A stretch of 64,000 nucleotides of DNA from Areca catechu (GCA_021397845.1 CM038047.1:43059210-43123209); one strand, 5' to 3'; shown: positions 10,642 to 22,269, counted from the stretch's first letter. Numbers and translations: made by a program. The notes: generated from the letters alone by a model not told the origin.

Positions 10642-11150
10642 ATGAGGTTCAGCACTTCTGAGCTCCGTCGTGCAGCGAAGAGGAGGGCTATTGACCCCAA
10701 GAGGAAGTGAAGTTCGGAGTCATCTGGGCCTAGAGGCGAAGAGGAGGAGCCTCTGGTGGACCGTCTCGAGAAGAAGGTCCGCCTTCTGGAGGCTCAGTTA
10801 AGGAAGGCCTGGGCCCAAGTCACGGTGGCGACCACGGCGACGGAGGAGGCGAAGAAGGAGGCGACGGATGCCATTGCAAACTTCAGAGCTTCTGTCGCCT
10901 TCAAGGATGAGCTCACCGGGGTGGCCCTGGACTCCTTCCACCAGGGTTTTGGGAGTGCCGGAAGAAAGCCTCCAAGTTTTATAACTTGAAGGGCTTGGAT
11001 AATATCAAACCCTCCGTTTCCTTCTCTGGCCACGAATTCGATTCTGACTCCGATGAGGGGTCAAACTCGAGTTCGGACGGGAACCCCGGGGGCCCTTCGT
11101 CATCCCATCTGGTCTGTCCCCGACGGTACGAAAAAACCCGTCGGGAGTTA
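10642..11150 (+). pseudogene. Antisense extra ORF, coiled-coil and acidic C-terminal part
   Basis: From ATG 10642 (MRFSTSELRRAAKRRA) one frame runs to a TGA at 10708, continues past it in the same frame through LEKKVRLLEAQLRKAWAQ, a likely coiled coil, and KEATDAIANFRASVAFKDEL, and stops at 10989. After a frameshift the adjacent frame continues KGLDNIKPSVSFSGHEFD and an acidic, Ser-rich tail (DSDSDEGSNSSSDGNPGG). A coiled coil followed by such a tail is the usual C-terminus of extra-ORF proteins in Tat-group elements. It may be the end of the same protein as the remnant at 9280-9860 or, given the TATA box at 10574, a separate antisense unit. One stop and one frameshift inactivate it. Function is unknown. 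Confidence 0.55.
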
Positions 11151-11159
11151 ATGCAAATT

Positions 11160-11840
11160 TCCCAACCTTGCTGTTGCTGCTTCTCTTTTTTTCTCTTCTC
11201 TTTTTTTTTTTTATATATCTCTTTAGGAGAGTTTCTTTTCTTTTTCTTACTCTCTTTTTAGGAGAGTTTCTTTCTTTCTTTTCTCTTTCTTTTCTTTTTG
11301 TAAAAATTTGAAAGAAATGAAAGATCTTTTCTTTTACCTCATCCCGTGTATTTTCTGCGATGTGTTGCATCATGATTTGTCCATAATATAGACTCCGTAG
11401 ACCACTTGCGGTCTGTAGGGAAGAAGTAGGGTCCGTTGGACCGTTCTGAGAGTGTTTATTGTTGACAGAGAGGACAACAGTGGTCCTTTTAGGCATGTGT
11501 TCGGATTTTCCGTAGGGTAGGGTGTTTACACCATCCCTGTGCACTTTCTATCATGATTAAGATAGGTTGTTCAGGCCTGCCTCGATGCATGTTCGGATTC
11601 ACCGTAGGTAGGTTACGAAAACCATCCCTGCACCTTTGATCTTTTTGGTGGCCTGGTTAGGCCATCCATTGCGCTCGTCGGGCATACCGATAAGGTGAGT
11701 GGATCAGACTCTCCTTTGCGCAATTGACCGATTTTTCAGATCAGGTCATTCGGGCTGTTGTTGTTCAGTCGATGCAACTAGCCGTTCTGAGTTGAGTAGG
11801 GTTGAAGAGCTTTGCACAGGAGTTTTTTGGAACTTTTTTT
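11160..11840. other. Pyrimidine-rich leader and spacer of Tat 3' region
   Basis: A CT/T-rich tract (11180-11300) is followed by unremarkable sequence up to the end of integrase. The lysine-rich minus-strand ORF over it is an artefact of the pyrimidine tract. Confidence 0.5.
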
Positions 11841-13212
11841 CATTGATAGTATTTACAAAGGTTTTGTACATTCCATGGCCGGGATAGGGTCTTCCCCTCC
11901 AGGGTCTTGAGTCGAAATGTCCCTGGTCGATTGACTTCTTCAACTTGATATGGGCCTTCCCAGTTGGGGGAGAGTTTATCCTGTTTCGTTGGCCTGGACA
12001 CCTCTACTCTTCGCAATACCATGTCCCCCGTGCGGAAAGTTTGCTCCTTCACCCTTGCGTTGTAGTACTTGGCGACCTTTTGCTGGTATGCCGCCATTCT
12101 TATCTGACCTGTAGCCTGGTGCTTGATAGCAAATCCAGATCAATCCTTCTGCGATCGGAATTCTCAGGCTCTTTATAGCTGTCAATTCTCAGGGACTGTA
12201 GGGAGACTTCGATAGGTAGCACGGCTTCGGTACCGTAGACTAGGCTGAATGGAGATTCGCCGGTGGCCGTTCTTGGGATAGTTCGGTACGCCCAAAGAAC
12301 GGAGATCGGTTCCTCGGCCCAAAGCCCTTTGGTGGCGTTCAACCTTGTCTTCAGACCATGGAGAATGGTCCAGTTGGTGACTTCAGCTTCTCCGTTGGAC
12401 TGTGGATGAGCAACGGATGTTAGCTAATGCTGGATATGGTACCGAGCACAGAAGTCCTTGAACTTCGGATTATCTAATTGTCTCCCGTTGTCCGTGATGA
12501 TGATATGCAGGATGCCAAACCTGAAGATGATAGAATTTTTCACAAAACTTTTCACCTTGCCCTCTGTGATTTGGGCCAATGGTTCGGCTTCCACCCACCT
12601 CGTGAAATAGTCAATGGCCACTAGGAGAAACTTTCTTTGCCCTGATGTTGGTGGGAACGGGCCAAGAATGTCCATCCCCCACTGGGCAAAGGGCCATGGG
12701 GCTGCCAATTGAGTCAGGTGACTCGCAGGTTGTTTCTGCACATTGGCATACCTCTGGCATTGGTCGCACTTCCGCACGAAATTAGCTGAGTCCTTCTGGA
12801 TGGAGGGCCAGTAATACCCTTGTCGAATAATCTTGTATGCTAGAGATCTGCCTCCTAAGTGATCCCCGCATATGCCCTCGTGGACTTCTCTCAATGCATA
12901 ATCTGCATCGGTGGGTCCGAGGCATTTCAGCAGTGGTTGGGAGAATGATCTCTTATAGAGGGTTCCGTCTAAGATGATGTATTGAGACGCCATCCAGTGG
13001 ATCTTCTTGGTCTCTGCCTTATCTTCGGGCAGTTCTCCTTCATTCAGGAATCTGATGATGGGATCCATCCAGCTTGGCTCAGTATCAATCTGGCGCACCT
13101 CTGCAGCCTCTTCGGCAATGCTTGGAGTTTCAAGATGTTCAACAAAGATGCGCCCGAGAGACTCCGGTGCTGTATTGCACCATGGTTGGATCTTTGGCTG
13201 CATACTCTCCAT
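11840..13212 (-). pseudogene. Tat-type integrase, broken
   Basis: The integrase joins cDNA to host DNA. Segment 12424-13212 has an H2C2-type zinc finger region (HEGICGDHLGG and later KCDQCQRYAN), then the core with Asp in WGMDILGPFP and Asp in IIITDNGRQLDN. A TAG at 12424 interrupts the frame, which then continues unchanged and shows SNGEAEVTN with the expected catalytic Glu. A frameshift near 12100 separates this from the C-terminal part at 11840-12097 (NWEGPYQVEEVNRPGTFRLK), the GPY/F-type module. All three catalytic residues are therefore still visible, but the protein cannot be made in one piece. Confidence 0.85.
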
Positions 13213-13239
13213 TGACTTGATTCACAACCAGTTAAGAAT

Positions 13240-13532
13240 CGAGAAGGTTCAGAGTTGCCGGACTCCTAGATCTTTGGTGATCCGAAGTCCAGCGAGTAGG
13301 GCCTTATATTCGCCTAATTATTGGAGGCGTGGAAGGAGAAGCGGAGTGCATACTCTATGATCTGGCCATCAGGTTCAGCCAACATGAGTCCAGCCCCGCA
13401 CTCGGTAGCATTGGAAGCTCCGTCCACATGAAGCACCCAAACAGACTTCGTCTCCTTCAGGGCTTCTTCTTCTTTCGAAGAGGCTTCATCTTCAGACTTC
13501 CAGGTGCACTCGGCCAGAAAATCAGAGAGCAC
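13240..13532 (-). pseudogene. Second (additional) RNase H domain of Tat element
   Basis: VWVLHVDGASNATECGAGLM is the start of a second RNase H fold with its Asp, followed by YALRFSFHASNN, a stop near 13314, and then in another frame EYKALLAGLRITKDLGVRQL. Its place between the pol RNase H and the integrase is the signature of the additional RNase H in Tat-group elements. It is broken by the stop and a frameshift. Confidence 0.75.
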
Positions 13533-14188
13533 CTAGGCCTTCATAGCTACTCGGGGCTGGAAGCTAATGTCAAATTCGCTTAGCTTCACAGCCCACTTGG
13601 CTATCCTTCCAGAAGTGTCCGGAGATCGGAGAACGGCCTTGAGAGGTTGATCAGTCAGCACCATGATAGCGTGGGCCTGGAAATATGGCCGTAGTCGCTT
13701 TGTCGTAATCACTAAAGAGTAGATCAGCTTCTGCATCCTTGTATATCATCTTTCTACATCATACAGGATCTTGCTGATATAGTAAATCGGCTTGTGGGAC
13801 CCGTCTTCTTCCTTCCGGACAAGAACCGAACTCACTGCTTCGTCTGAAACAGAGAGGTACAGGTAGAGGACCTCGCCTTCTTTTGGCTTGAAGAGTAATG
13901 GCGGGTCTCCAAATACTTCTTCAATTCCTCAAAGGCAACGCGACAGTCTTCGGACCATTCGAAGCCCTTTGATTGCCGAAATACCTTGAAGAACGGAAGA
14001 CATTTCTTGGCTGATCGAGAGATAAATCTGTTTAGGGAGGCAATCCTCCCTGTCAACTGTTGGACTTCCTTTTTATAGGAGAGATGTCTCATATCCTTCA
14101 AGGCCTGGATCTTCTCGGGGTTGGCCTCAATCCCTCGTTTGGTGACAAGGAAGCCCAGGAATTTATCCGACGTGACCCCGAGGCACAC
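13533..14188 (-). pseudogene. RT connection and RNase H of Tat element, broken
   Basis: LGFLVTKRGIEANPEKIQAL and LTGRIASLNRFISRSAKKC (13832-14188) are the RT C-terminal part. Segment 13533-13736 has the end of RNase H (VLTDQPLKAVLRSPDTSGRI). Frameshifts separate it from RT and split it inside. Confidence 0.8.
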
Positions 14189-14189
14189 T

Positions 14190-14754
14190 TCGCCAGGTTT
14201 AACTTCATATGGTAGCGCCGGAGAGTGCTGAATGACTCCTCCAAGTCGTGGATGTGGTCTCTCCGGTGGAGACTCTTGACGATCATGTCGTCAACATAGG
14301 CCTCCATATTTCTTCCTAGTTACTTTTCGAACACCTTATTGATGAGTATTTGAAATGTTGCTCCGGCGTTCTTGAGACCGAACGGCATCATCTTGTAGCA
14401 GTAGAGACCTTTGTCAGTGATGAATGCCATCTTCTCCTCATCTTGCGGATCCATTCTGATTTAGTTGTAGCCGGATAAGGCGTCCATAAAGCTCAGCAAC
14501 TGGTGGCCGGCGGTAGCATCGACCAGTTGATCAATCTTTGGGAGAGGGAAGCTATCTTTTGGGCAAGCCTTGTTGAGGTCTATATAGTCGATGCAGATCC
14601 TCCACTTGCCGCTAGCTTTCTTCACCATTACCACATTGGCCAGCCACTCGGGGTAGCGGGCCTCTCTGATGAACCCTGCCTTGAGGAGCTTGCCAACCTC
14701 TTCATCAACAGCTTGCTGTCTTTTAGGGGTGAAGCTCCTCTTCTTCTGTCGCAC
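14190..14754 (-). pseudogene. Reverse transcriptase of Tat element, two in-frame stops
   Basis: The RT copies element RNA into DNA. The frame reads VMVKKASGKWRICIDYIDLN and FPLPKIDQLVDATAGHQLLS, then FMDALSGYN and a TAG (14461). It continues in the same frame through MMPFGLKNAGATFQILINKV, meets a second stop near 14325, and reaches the catalytic box MEAYVDDMIVKS (YVDD, about 14275-14305). A frameshift follows near 14190. The catalytic aspartates are retained. Confidence 0.85.
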
Positions 14755-14906
14755 TGGCTTGTACCCAGGGGTTACTTACAGTGATGAGTAATCACTTCGG
14801 CTGGAATCCCGGGCATGTCCAAAGCCGACCAGGCGAAGACATCGGCGTTGTCCTTGAGAAAATGAATTAGCTTCGTTATGGTTTCCTCATCAAGGGCGCT
14901 TCCGAT

Positions 14907-15614
14907 CTATACAACTCTAGAGGAATCTTCCTCTTTCAAAGGTATCGGGATGGTCCTCTCCATGGGTTCACCAAGGTTTGTGGTCGAATCCCTCGGATCC
15001 AGCTGATCTAGAGTAGTCGAATCCTTGAAATGCCTGTCTTCAATCATTAGACATTGACGTGCCGTCCTCTGGTTCCCTCTAACTTCTCCAACACCATTCC
15101 TGGTGGGGAAGCGTACCAAGAGGTAGTGAGAGGAGATCACGGTCCGGAACCTGTTCAAGGCGGGCCTCCCCAGAATAATGTTGTATGCTGAGGGGATCTG
15201 GACCATCGTGAAGTTGATCAGCAATGTCTTTTGTCGAGGCTCGGAGCCGAGGGTTACAGGCAACACTATCTCCCCTTCGGCATAAACTTGGTTGCCCCCG
15301 AAACCGGAGAGTGGTATGGGGGATCTTTGCAGTTGATGTCTAGGCAAACACATTTTGGAGAATGCATCATACATCAAGACATCAGTCGATCTTCCATTAT
15401 CAATAAGAACTCTCTGTACATCATAATTGGCCACTACGGCCGAAATTACAAGAGGGTCGTCATGCGGGAGCCGAACTCCTGCAAGGTCGTCGTCGGAGAA
15501 GAGGATGGAGTTGTTATCTTTCAGTCGCTTTGAAGCTTCATCTTCATCCCTTCTCCAGTTGGTGGGCCGGTGTATCATCCCTACACCTCCGTTGGTGGGC
15601 CTTTGATTTGGCAA
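14907..15614 (-). pseudogene. Retropepsin-like protease of Tat element
   Basis: This open 235-aa frame contains VQRVLIDNGRSTDVLMYDAF. Asp-Asn-Gly is the active-site loop in this lineage, although the next residue is Arg where Ser is usual. Later NIILGRPALNRFRTVISSHY matches the second conserved protease block. The enzyme would cut the Gag-Pol polyprotein. The segment is open in itself but is cut off from gag and RT by frame changes. The C-terminus of gag is visible in other frames at about 15690-16036, including a zinc-binding-like CRFHWDHGHNTEEC pattern. Confidence 0.75.
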
Positions 15615-16035
15615 TTCGGCCGCTTCGGGAGGTGGCTAGGGAACAGTTGCTTCCGACCGGGGTCCCTGGCGACCGATGTACCACCCCAGGTATCCTCTCT
15701 TGATGAGATCCTCGATCGCATCCCTCAGCTGGATGCATTCTTCTGTGTTGTGGCCGTGGTCCAGTGGAATCGGCATAATTTGTTCCTGTTCCTTGCGGAA
15801 GAGGAGGCCTTCATGGGACGGGGCCGTTGGAGATAGTTTTCTTTTTCTATCTCTATGAGGATCTTCTCTCGAGGGAGGTTGAGGGGGGTGTAGGAGTCGA
15901 ATCTTCCTTCCAATGCTCTGGGCTTGGGAGGGCTTCTCTGGCGGTCTGTATATCTGCCGCCATTGTTATTGGAAGTTTGGGGGCCTTGCCCCTATTATTC
16001 TTCTTCTTTGAAGGGGGTTTCCCTTCAATCAAACG

Positions 16036-17001
16036 TCAATTCATCGCCTGCTCTTCAGCATCAGCGTATTTCTGAGCCCTTGATAGGAGCTCAGCATAGC
16101 TTTTAGGAAACTTCTTGTCCAGGGAAAAAGTAAGCCTGGAGGTTCGAAGCCCCTTCTTCAGTGCTAACATGGCCACGTGCTCGTTGAGATCGGGGATCTC
16201 AAGCATGGTTGCATTGAACCTGGAGATGTAATCTCTCAGGCTCTCTCCTTCATTCTGGTGAAGGAGAAAGAGTGTATCCGTATTCCGAGGAGTCTTGCGG
16301 CAGGTCCTGAAATGCAAGACAAATAATTTTTCTAACTCGGGAAAGGAATCGATGGTACCTGGGTGCAGGCTCGAGTACCACATCCGAGCGGACTTCTTCA
16401 AGGTAGCCGGGAATGCCAAACAGTACATTGCGTCCGAAGCTCCTTGGATCATCATATGGGCTTTGAAGCTGCCCAAATGGTCGAGGGGGTCGGAGGTGCC
16501 ATCGTAGGGTTTCATCTGGGAAACCCTGAAGTGCCGAGGAATGTCCTCAGCCATGATGCGATCAGTGTATGGTGGGCGTAGATCACCCACAATCAAGTCA
16601 TCAGGATCTCTCTGATCCCGTATTCTCTGTTCTCGCGCCCTTGCCATCTCTAATTCGATGGCTCTAAACCTCCCGTCATAATCAGGAGTCTGCTTGGGCG
16701 CTCTCTCCACCAAAGTGGAGTCTTCGAAGGAGGAGGAGGAAGTTTGCCTAGGCTTTTTTCCTTTTTGCGGGAAATTGGCAGACCTAGGCAGTCTTGAAGT
16801 TCGGCCTTCGGGAGAGGGTCGAGAACAGGGGGAGGGATGCACTAAATCCTCCCGTGGTGCTCTCCTTCTTCGGGATCGAGAGCTATGTCTAGAAACAGCC
16901 GGTGGGTTTGCCATTGGAAAGGCTCTGTCTTGGAACTCTTGAACCATGGCCGTCAAGTTGGCGACCTGGTTCATAAGAGCTTCGAACTGCTGTGCTCCCA
17001 C
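16036..17001 (-). pseudogene. Gag of Tat-type element
   Basis: This 321-aa open frame starts MGAQQFEALMNQVANLTAMV, a predicted coiled coil, followed by an Arg/Ser-rich stretch. The capsid-like Retrotrans_gag domain includes MKPYDGTSDPLDHLGSFKAH, FPATLKKSARMWYSSLHPG and SLRDYISRFNATMLEI. The frame ends at a stop after QKYADAEEQAMN, before the zinc-knuckle region, so Gag is truncated. Gag forms the particle that packages element RNA. Confidence 0.85.
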
Positions 17002-17170
17002 AACAACTGTGGGAGATGGAATATCATTCTACTCCGGGGGTGCACCCCCTTGAGACGGAGCACGACTCCGGCTTGTAGAAGCATTTCGAGCTTTTCCTCT
17101 TGCCATCAAAAACTTCTTTGTTTCTTCTCCTTGTCTGGGAGGGAGCTTAACAAACGTCAATAATACGCTC

Positions 17171-17190
17171 CCCTACCTAGCGCGCCAATC
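17171..17190 (-). other. Primer-binding site of Tat-type element
   Basis: On the minus strand TTGGCGCGCTAGGTAGGGG follows the 5' LTR directly. Its place marks it as the tRNA primer site. The tRNA could not be assigned by eye; it is not the TGGTATCAGAGC initiator-Met type used by the copia elements here. Confidence 0.6.
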
Positions 17191-17952
17191 TATTGGTGTG
17201 GAGTCCCTGGATCGATCGATCGGAGCTGCTGCGTCGCAGGACCGCTCCCTGATTCACCTGCAAAACAGGTCCCTTGCCGGAGTTGTTCCGGCGGATGACA
17301 CTCCGATGCCTAAGTCAGTGGCGGATTCCAGCCACAGAATGGGGAAGATGTTGAGAGTGGAAGAGAAAAAAGAGTTCTTAGAGATTGAAAGTGTATGTGT
17401 GCGAGATTGTTCACGCATACCTCTCGAGCCATCCTTCTTATCCATATTTAAAAGATGGCCTCCGGTCTGTGGCCCGCTCTTTTTCCAGAGATCATGGGGA
17501 GCCAATCTCTTCCATGATTGGCGATCGTGGGTTGTCAATGAGCGGTTCTGGCCAGATTGGAGGCGTTGCTGCAGGAATTGCGCGCCATGATCATGGCATG
17601 ATGAGTGTCGATTGTAACCGTTGGTTACAGTTTCCTTTTTGGGATAGATTGTGGTTCAAGCTTCGGGTTTTCCCTTGCGTGGGCCGAATGCTTGGTATTT
17701 CCTCGAGGCCAGAGATCATGTCTATGACGGGGACCGAAGTTCGTGTCTTCGGAAGTCGATGAGTAGTTCAGACTTCGACCGGGGCCGAAGGTGCTACCCG
17801 AAAGACTGGCCTTCGGATGTTGTAGTTCGGCGTGAAGCCTTGAGTTGCTTGCGGTTGGCCTTCGCTTAGTCCGAAGTCCGTAGTCCGGAGAACCGGGGCT
17901 TCGATAAGTCGAACCGGAGCTTGGTTCGTAGCTGAACCAGGATATCCCAACA
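17191..17952 (-). repeat. 5' LTR of Tat-type element
   Basis: This 762-bp repeat matches 8162-8917. On the plus strand it ends GATATCCCAACA and is followed by TATAT. Its inner end reads TATTGG where the other copy has TGTTGG, a mutation of the terminal TG. Confidence 0.9.
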
Positions 17953-18068
17953 TATATAATAACATATTTTTTTAAAGAAACATACAGTAACACAATTGTT
18001 GTGAGTAATATTTCATCATAAGAATTTTCAAGCTTAAATCAGCATGCATCATATGAACTAAAAAAAAG

Positions 18069-18230
18069 ACTAGAAAATAGATGGGTAATATCAATACCTT
18101 GAATGCCTTGAAGCATGACTTTAAAAATATGTATAATAACATATTTTTTAAAGAAACGTATAGTAACACGATTATTGTGAGTAATATTTTATCATAAGAA
18201 TTTTCAAGCTTAAATTAGCATGCAGAACTA
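18069..18230 (+). repeat. Second copy of a tandem duplicated 165-bp segment
   Basis: It matches the sequence formed by joining 8105-8161 with 17958-18068: ACTAGAAAATAGA, AATATCAATACCT, GTGAGTAATATTT(C/T)ATCATAAG and AATTTTCAAGCTTAAAT occur in both. The Tat-type element inserted into the first copy of this tandem pair. Confidence 0.8.
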
Positions 18231-19093
18231 AAAAAAAGTTGCAGCAACCATTCTATTTATTGGTTGTTGAATTTTTTTTTTTTTTTGAGGTTAAAATTTA
18301 TTGCAATTGAGATGCTGGAGGCAAACTGATATATGATCTGATTTTATTTTAAAACTTAAAAGTGAAAAACATCAATGATAATGATGAGCATAATTTTCAA
18401 TAGAAATAAATAAATTATAGATCAACATGTTTTGCTAAAATACCATCAAGTGTCTCTTAAGTATAAGTCTAAACAAATTCATCTTTATATATGGTAAAAT
18501 GCACTCTTTGAGATTCATGTAATCCTTAAAGAACATAAGTGCTGATAAAGTGAATAGCATGCATTATCTAATAATAATTAACTTATTTTAGAAGTTAATT
18601 TTTTTTAAATTATAAATTATAATTAATTAAAAAGGAATTAATATTTTAAAAATGATTTATTATTTTTATTGCAATTGTTTGGAATAAGAAATATATTCAA
18701 CGTGAAGGAAAATGTTCAAAACTATAAATTTTAAAAGATAGAATTTGGAGATTTTATTATTTCATATGTAATAAAAATATAAATTTTTTAGAGATGGGTG
18801 GGAGAATAATACACAGTGTAATTACTTATTCTGTATTGGGAGTGCAATGAGATGATTTTGTAGTATATCAAATCAAATCCTTTTGTTTCGAGGAGAAATG
18901 GGAAGATATGGAAATTGATAGCGTGATCTCAAATTTACTTGTCCAGGTAAAGTTAGTTTCAAAACTTATTCAAATTTAACTACTTTATCGTGTATTGCAT
19001 AAAAAATACTATGTAGGATAAAAAAAATCAAAAACATAAATTGTATGTCAGAAACTTAATCTTATATTAATTATTCATTACCAAAGTATTTCC
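18231..19093. other. AT-rich spacer
   Basis: No gene or element is recognised. It is AT-rich with T and A runs. Confidence 0.5.
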
Positions 19094-19231
19094 TTCGGAG
19101 TCTTGAAACTAGGATCTACATATCTTTTGTTATCTTTAAAATTTGCATTAATCTCAGAGGGTTTCGGAGTCTTGAATCTAGGATCCATATATCTTTTGTT
19201 ATCTTTAAAATTTGCATTAATCTCGGAAGGT
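19094..19231 (+). repeat. Two tandem 69-bp repeats
   Basis: The segment TTCGGAGTCTTGAA ... TTTGCATTAATCTC occurs at 19094 and 19163 with few differences. Confidence 0.85.
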
Positions 19232-19284
19232 GGCAATAAGTTTTTTTTTTTTTAAGTACTTGAAGGCTTAAAAAAATTCAAGAA

Positions 19285-19470
19285 TAGATCAATCCTTTTT
19301 GACAATATTTTGACATATTTGGCAAGAGAGAAATAAAAGAATATCATGGAAAAGAAAATTTTTAACTTATGATACAATAGAAAATCTTTTCACACTTTTC
19401 TCAGCTCAGATAACGAGAGAAGGATATGCATTGTTTTGGAGCAGTTTGTCTTCCTTAATTTCTCTCCATT
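19285..19470 (+). repeat. Remnant related to the 3' end of the array at 4990-5200
   Basis: It shares AATATTTTG(A/G)CA(T/C)AT and GCAAGAGAGAAAT, then ATCTTTTCACACTTTTC-like sequence, GAGAGAAGGA(T/C)A and TTTGTCTTCCTTAATTT in the same order as 4990-5200. It is a dispersed fragment of the same unknown repeat. Confidence 0.6.
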
Positions 19471-19510
19471 TTGTTGAATATGTAAAATAATTGGTACAAT
19501 AAATTAAGGA

Positions 19511-19937
19511 TATTAGTCATTTTCTTGATCAGAGAAGCTTGGATCCTAACTAAGCAAATGACTCATTTGCACAAGAAGAGAGCACATAACTACTACCATA
19601 AGAAATGGCTAAGCCTATGACTTTGGATGATGACCAATCAAGTGCTTGGCATCAACCAATTCTGGCAAACAACGATAACTATTTTGCTTGGCAAACTACC
19701 AACATCGATGACTTGTTTAACAAACTCAATGATGCGATCACTAACAGTGTGCATGAAGGCTAGCTTGTAGCATGAAATCTCCACCAATAGTATGCCAAAT
19801 CTCTTTCAATATCTGGTACTCATAGCTAGTACCTCCACATTTAATAATAAACAAGATTCTTTATTATCACCAACTAACTCCTCGTACCTATAATAGGGTT
19901 AGATTCTTTGGATCATAATAAATTTGGTGGTTATGAT
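19511..19937 (+). repeat. 5' LTR of gypsy-type element, first part
   Basis: It matches 28046-28297 from its start to about 19790 and then continues to the copia insertion. The match does not cover its end because the 3' LTR is truncated. Confidence 0.65.
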
Positions 19938-20720
19938 TGTCATTATACCACCTATACTGATATCATTTATTGGAGGATCCCTTAAATTATGGAATAAAAA
20001 TCCCTGTCCAAGATCGCATCTCCATCAATGAAATTGATACTACGAGGGAAAAAAGGTAGAGAAAAGATGCACAATATAATTTAATTGGGTATGCAAGACT
20101 TTACCATGAGAGAAAAAATACTTACAAGAGGAAACATACACTCTTAATCCTTATACAAAAGAATCCCTTAACAAGAAGCTCAAATCCCTCACAACGCTCT
20201 CAACTTTCAAGAAAACCCTCTAAATACTCTCTACTACCATACATCTCTGCCTAGTCTCTGTCCTCCTTATCAAAGGTCTTGAGATTATGTACGGGTCTTT
20301 ATGTCAAAGAGTACTTTGACATGATTCTAGATGTTCAAACTATGTTAAAAACAAAGTTTAAACCAAGTCAAAACCATGGACTGCTTTACCCTCTTTCGAA
20401 TGAATTGAGCCAATCCCTGCTCATCATGTGTATGCCCACGCATGTGGACTGCATGCGTCATGCGAAACACACAGGCAATGCACATGGATAGCGTGAAACG
20501 ATCCTGTGGATCATGCAAAATGAATGGTTGGTGGACCAACTATGTGCCTCGGGCTATGCATGCCTATATAGGCCATGCACGTCCTAGGCTACACACACCT
20601 GCAGGCCATGCCCTATCGTGTGCTTGGGCCTAGGCTGCTCCTAAGCTTGTGCTGAGTCATTTCTTGAATTTCTAGTGCTTAGCTTTACATTTTGGATCGA
20701 ATCGAGATATTTTCTTAACA
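19938..20720 (-). repeat. 3' LTR of copia derivative
   Basis: It pairs with 22290-23109 along its length, including TTACAAGAGGA, ATACAAAAGAATCCC(T/C)(T/C)AACAAGAAG and CCAAGTCAAAAC. Both copies are rich in ATGCATG and CATGC words. Confidence 0.8.
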
Positions 20721-21659
20721 ATCTTCATCTTGACTCAACATGCAACCTCTACCTAACTTTTGAGAGCTCTTGCAAGATCTCATCTCTATGTCTTGGGACA
20801 AATACCTATTGCTCATGGATAGACAACCATAGGAGTAAAGCCAAGTCACTTGATCCCATCTTTATCGTATGCTATGCTCTGCCTGACTTGAAACTTACTC
20901 AAGATAGTCTCCTATAGCAATATGAACTTCATTCTACGACATCGCCTATTATCCTTTTGAGCTTGCATCTTATGCCCGATCCACATGCTCTCAGAGCTCC
21001 ACTTCATACTGGGCTCCTATTTGCATCAAGGACTCCAACTTGCACTAGACACCTTATTAAGAGAAAATGTACTTCATACTTCTTTTCCTTTGATACATAA
21101 CTGCCATGCATAATCTTCAAGATTTTATTATCAGCTTCCACCTATAGTTGCTTAAACTTAGTCTACTTAGTAAAATCAGATTCCTACAAAAATTTGACAT
21201 GTATCAGACCTTATCCAATTTTTTCATGTCCCATAATGTACCCTTAAGCTAATTATCCTTATATCCTTGATCGCATAGCTCGATCTATTTAGTAAGTAGA
21301 CAGAACCCTCTCTGCTCTTTAGATAGTCAAACAGTTTCTCTCTGCAATAGATATGATATGGACATGTAGAATTTAAAATCCATTATAGAAAAGTAGATAC
21401 CTTATCGGAACCATGAATGCCTCACTATATCCATCACTATCGCTACATCGACCATTACCGCAATAGCCTTCATCCGATCCTTAAGTTGCAGGTAATCTCT
21501 GATATAACACCCTAATTAATTGCATCGGTAATATATGATCGTGCTCGCATCCCTTGACTTGGACCTAGACTACCCACCTCTCGATCCTCCGTCACTTCAT
21601 CCTTTGTCACCTGCACCTCTAATCATCGCCAAAGCTGATTTATCACCTAAACTTGAAGC

Positions 21660-22230
21660 TTGGTTCTCCTATCTGAGAATCTTATTCTAGAGTAATACTG
21701 TAGTGACATCTTTTATCTTGATAGTGCTCTTTTCCACTAAAAGAGCAGTCACCAAGGATTTAAAGGATGGGAGAAGTAACAACAGTAGGACCAGCACCCT
21801 GGTCTTCTTCTCAACTTTCTTGCCAATACTAAGAAGATTGATGAAAAATCTTCTAAACTCAAATGCTCTTGCATACTCTGCCCCTTGCTCATCCGTAGCT
21901 GATAGAATTGCTTTCAAAGGAAGAGAGCGTTGGTGAGTGATTTCACTATATACATCTTCTCGAGCTTTATCCACATCATCATTCTAAAAGTCTCATTTAG
22001 TATATGGATCGTCATGTCATCTGCCAAGTATAAGTGGATTGTGCTTACTATCTGCACCTGAAATCAATTCCAACTTTCAGCCTTCATGGTAGCTAATCTC
22101 TCATTGTATAAGAGAGCATCGATCAATCCTTGTTAGATAAGCATGTCCTTCACTCTTGCTAGCCACAGAAAGAAATTGCTCTTCCCAGTACTGATTGATC
22201 TCCACTTTGATTATGCCTATCTTCTTCATC
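21660..22230 (-). pseudogene. Copia Gag remnant
   Basis: On the minus strand one frame reads NFFLWLARVKDMLI, a stop, then QGLIDALLYNERLATMKAES, TIHLYLADDMTIHILNET and YIVKSLTNALFLWKQFYQL. A shifted frame continues with LLLLLPSFKSLVTALL. This is the UBN2-type Gag of plant copia elements. A degenerate zinc-knuckle-like segment follows near 21500-21560. Several stops and one frameshift make it non-functional. Confidence 0.75.
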
Positions 22231-22269
22231 TTTTGTAATCTCGATCAACATCACCACAACATGGATAGC

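Larger units (their letters stand above)
8162..17952 (-). mobile_element. Ty3/gypsy retrotransposon, Tat-type, minus strand
   Basis: This is a full-length 9.8-kb element with LTRs at 8162-8917 and 17191-17952, flanked by the 5-bp duplication TATAT (8157-8161 and 17953-17957). Read on the minus strand the order is 5' LTR, primer-binding site, gag (16036-17001), protease (14907-15614), RT (14190-14754), RNase H (13533-14188), a second RNase H (13240-13532), integrase (11840-13212), a 3-kb 3' region and a polypurine tract. A second RNase H between pol RNase H and integrase, plus an extra ORF in the 3' region, is typical of the Tat group (Ogre/Retand relatives). Several stops and frameshifts make it inactive. 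The lineage call is by eye. Confidence 0.88.

Noticed and set aside
11005..11544. 179-codon minus-strand ORF rich in Lys and Arg
   Set aside because: It covers the pyrimidine-rich tract of the Tat 3' region and the antisense ORF end; no family pattern.
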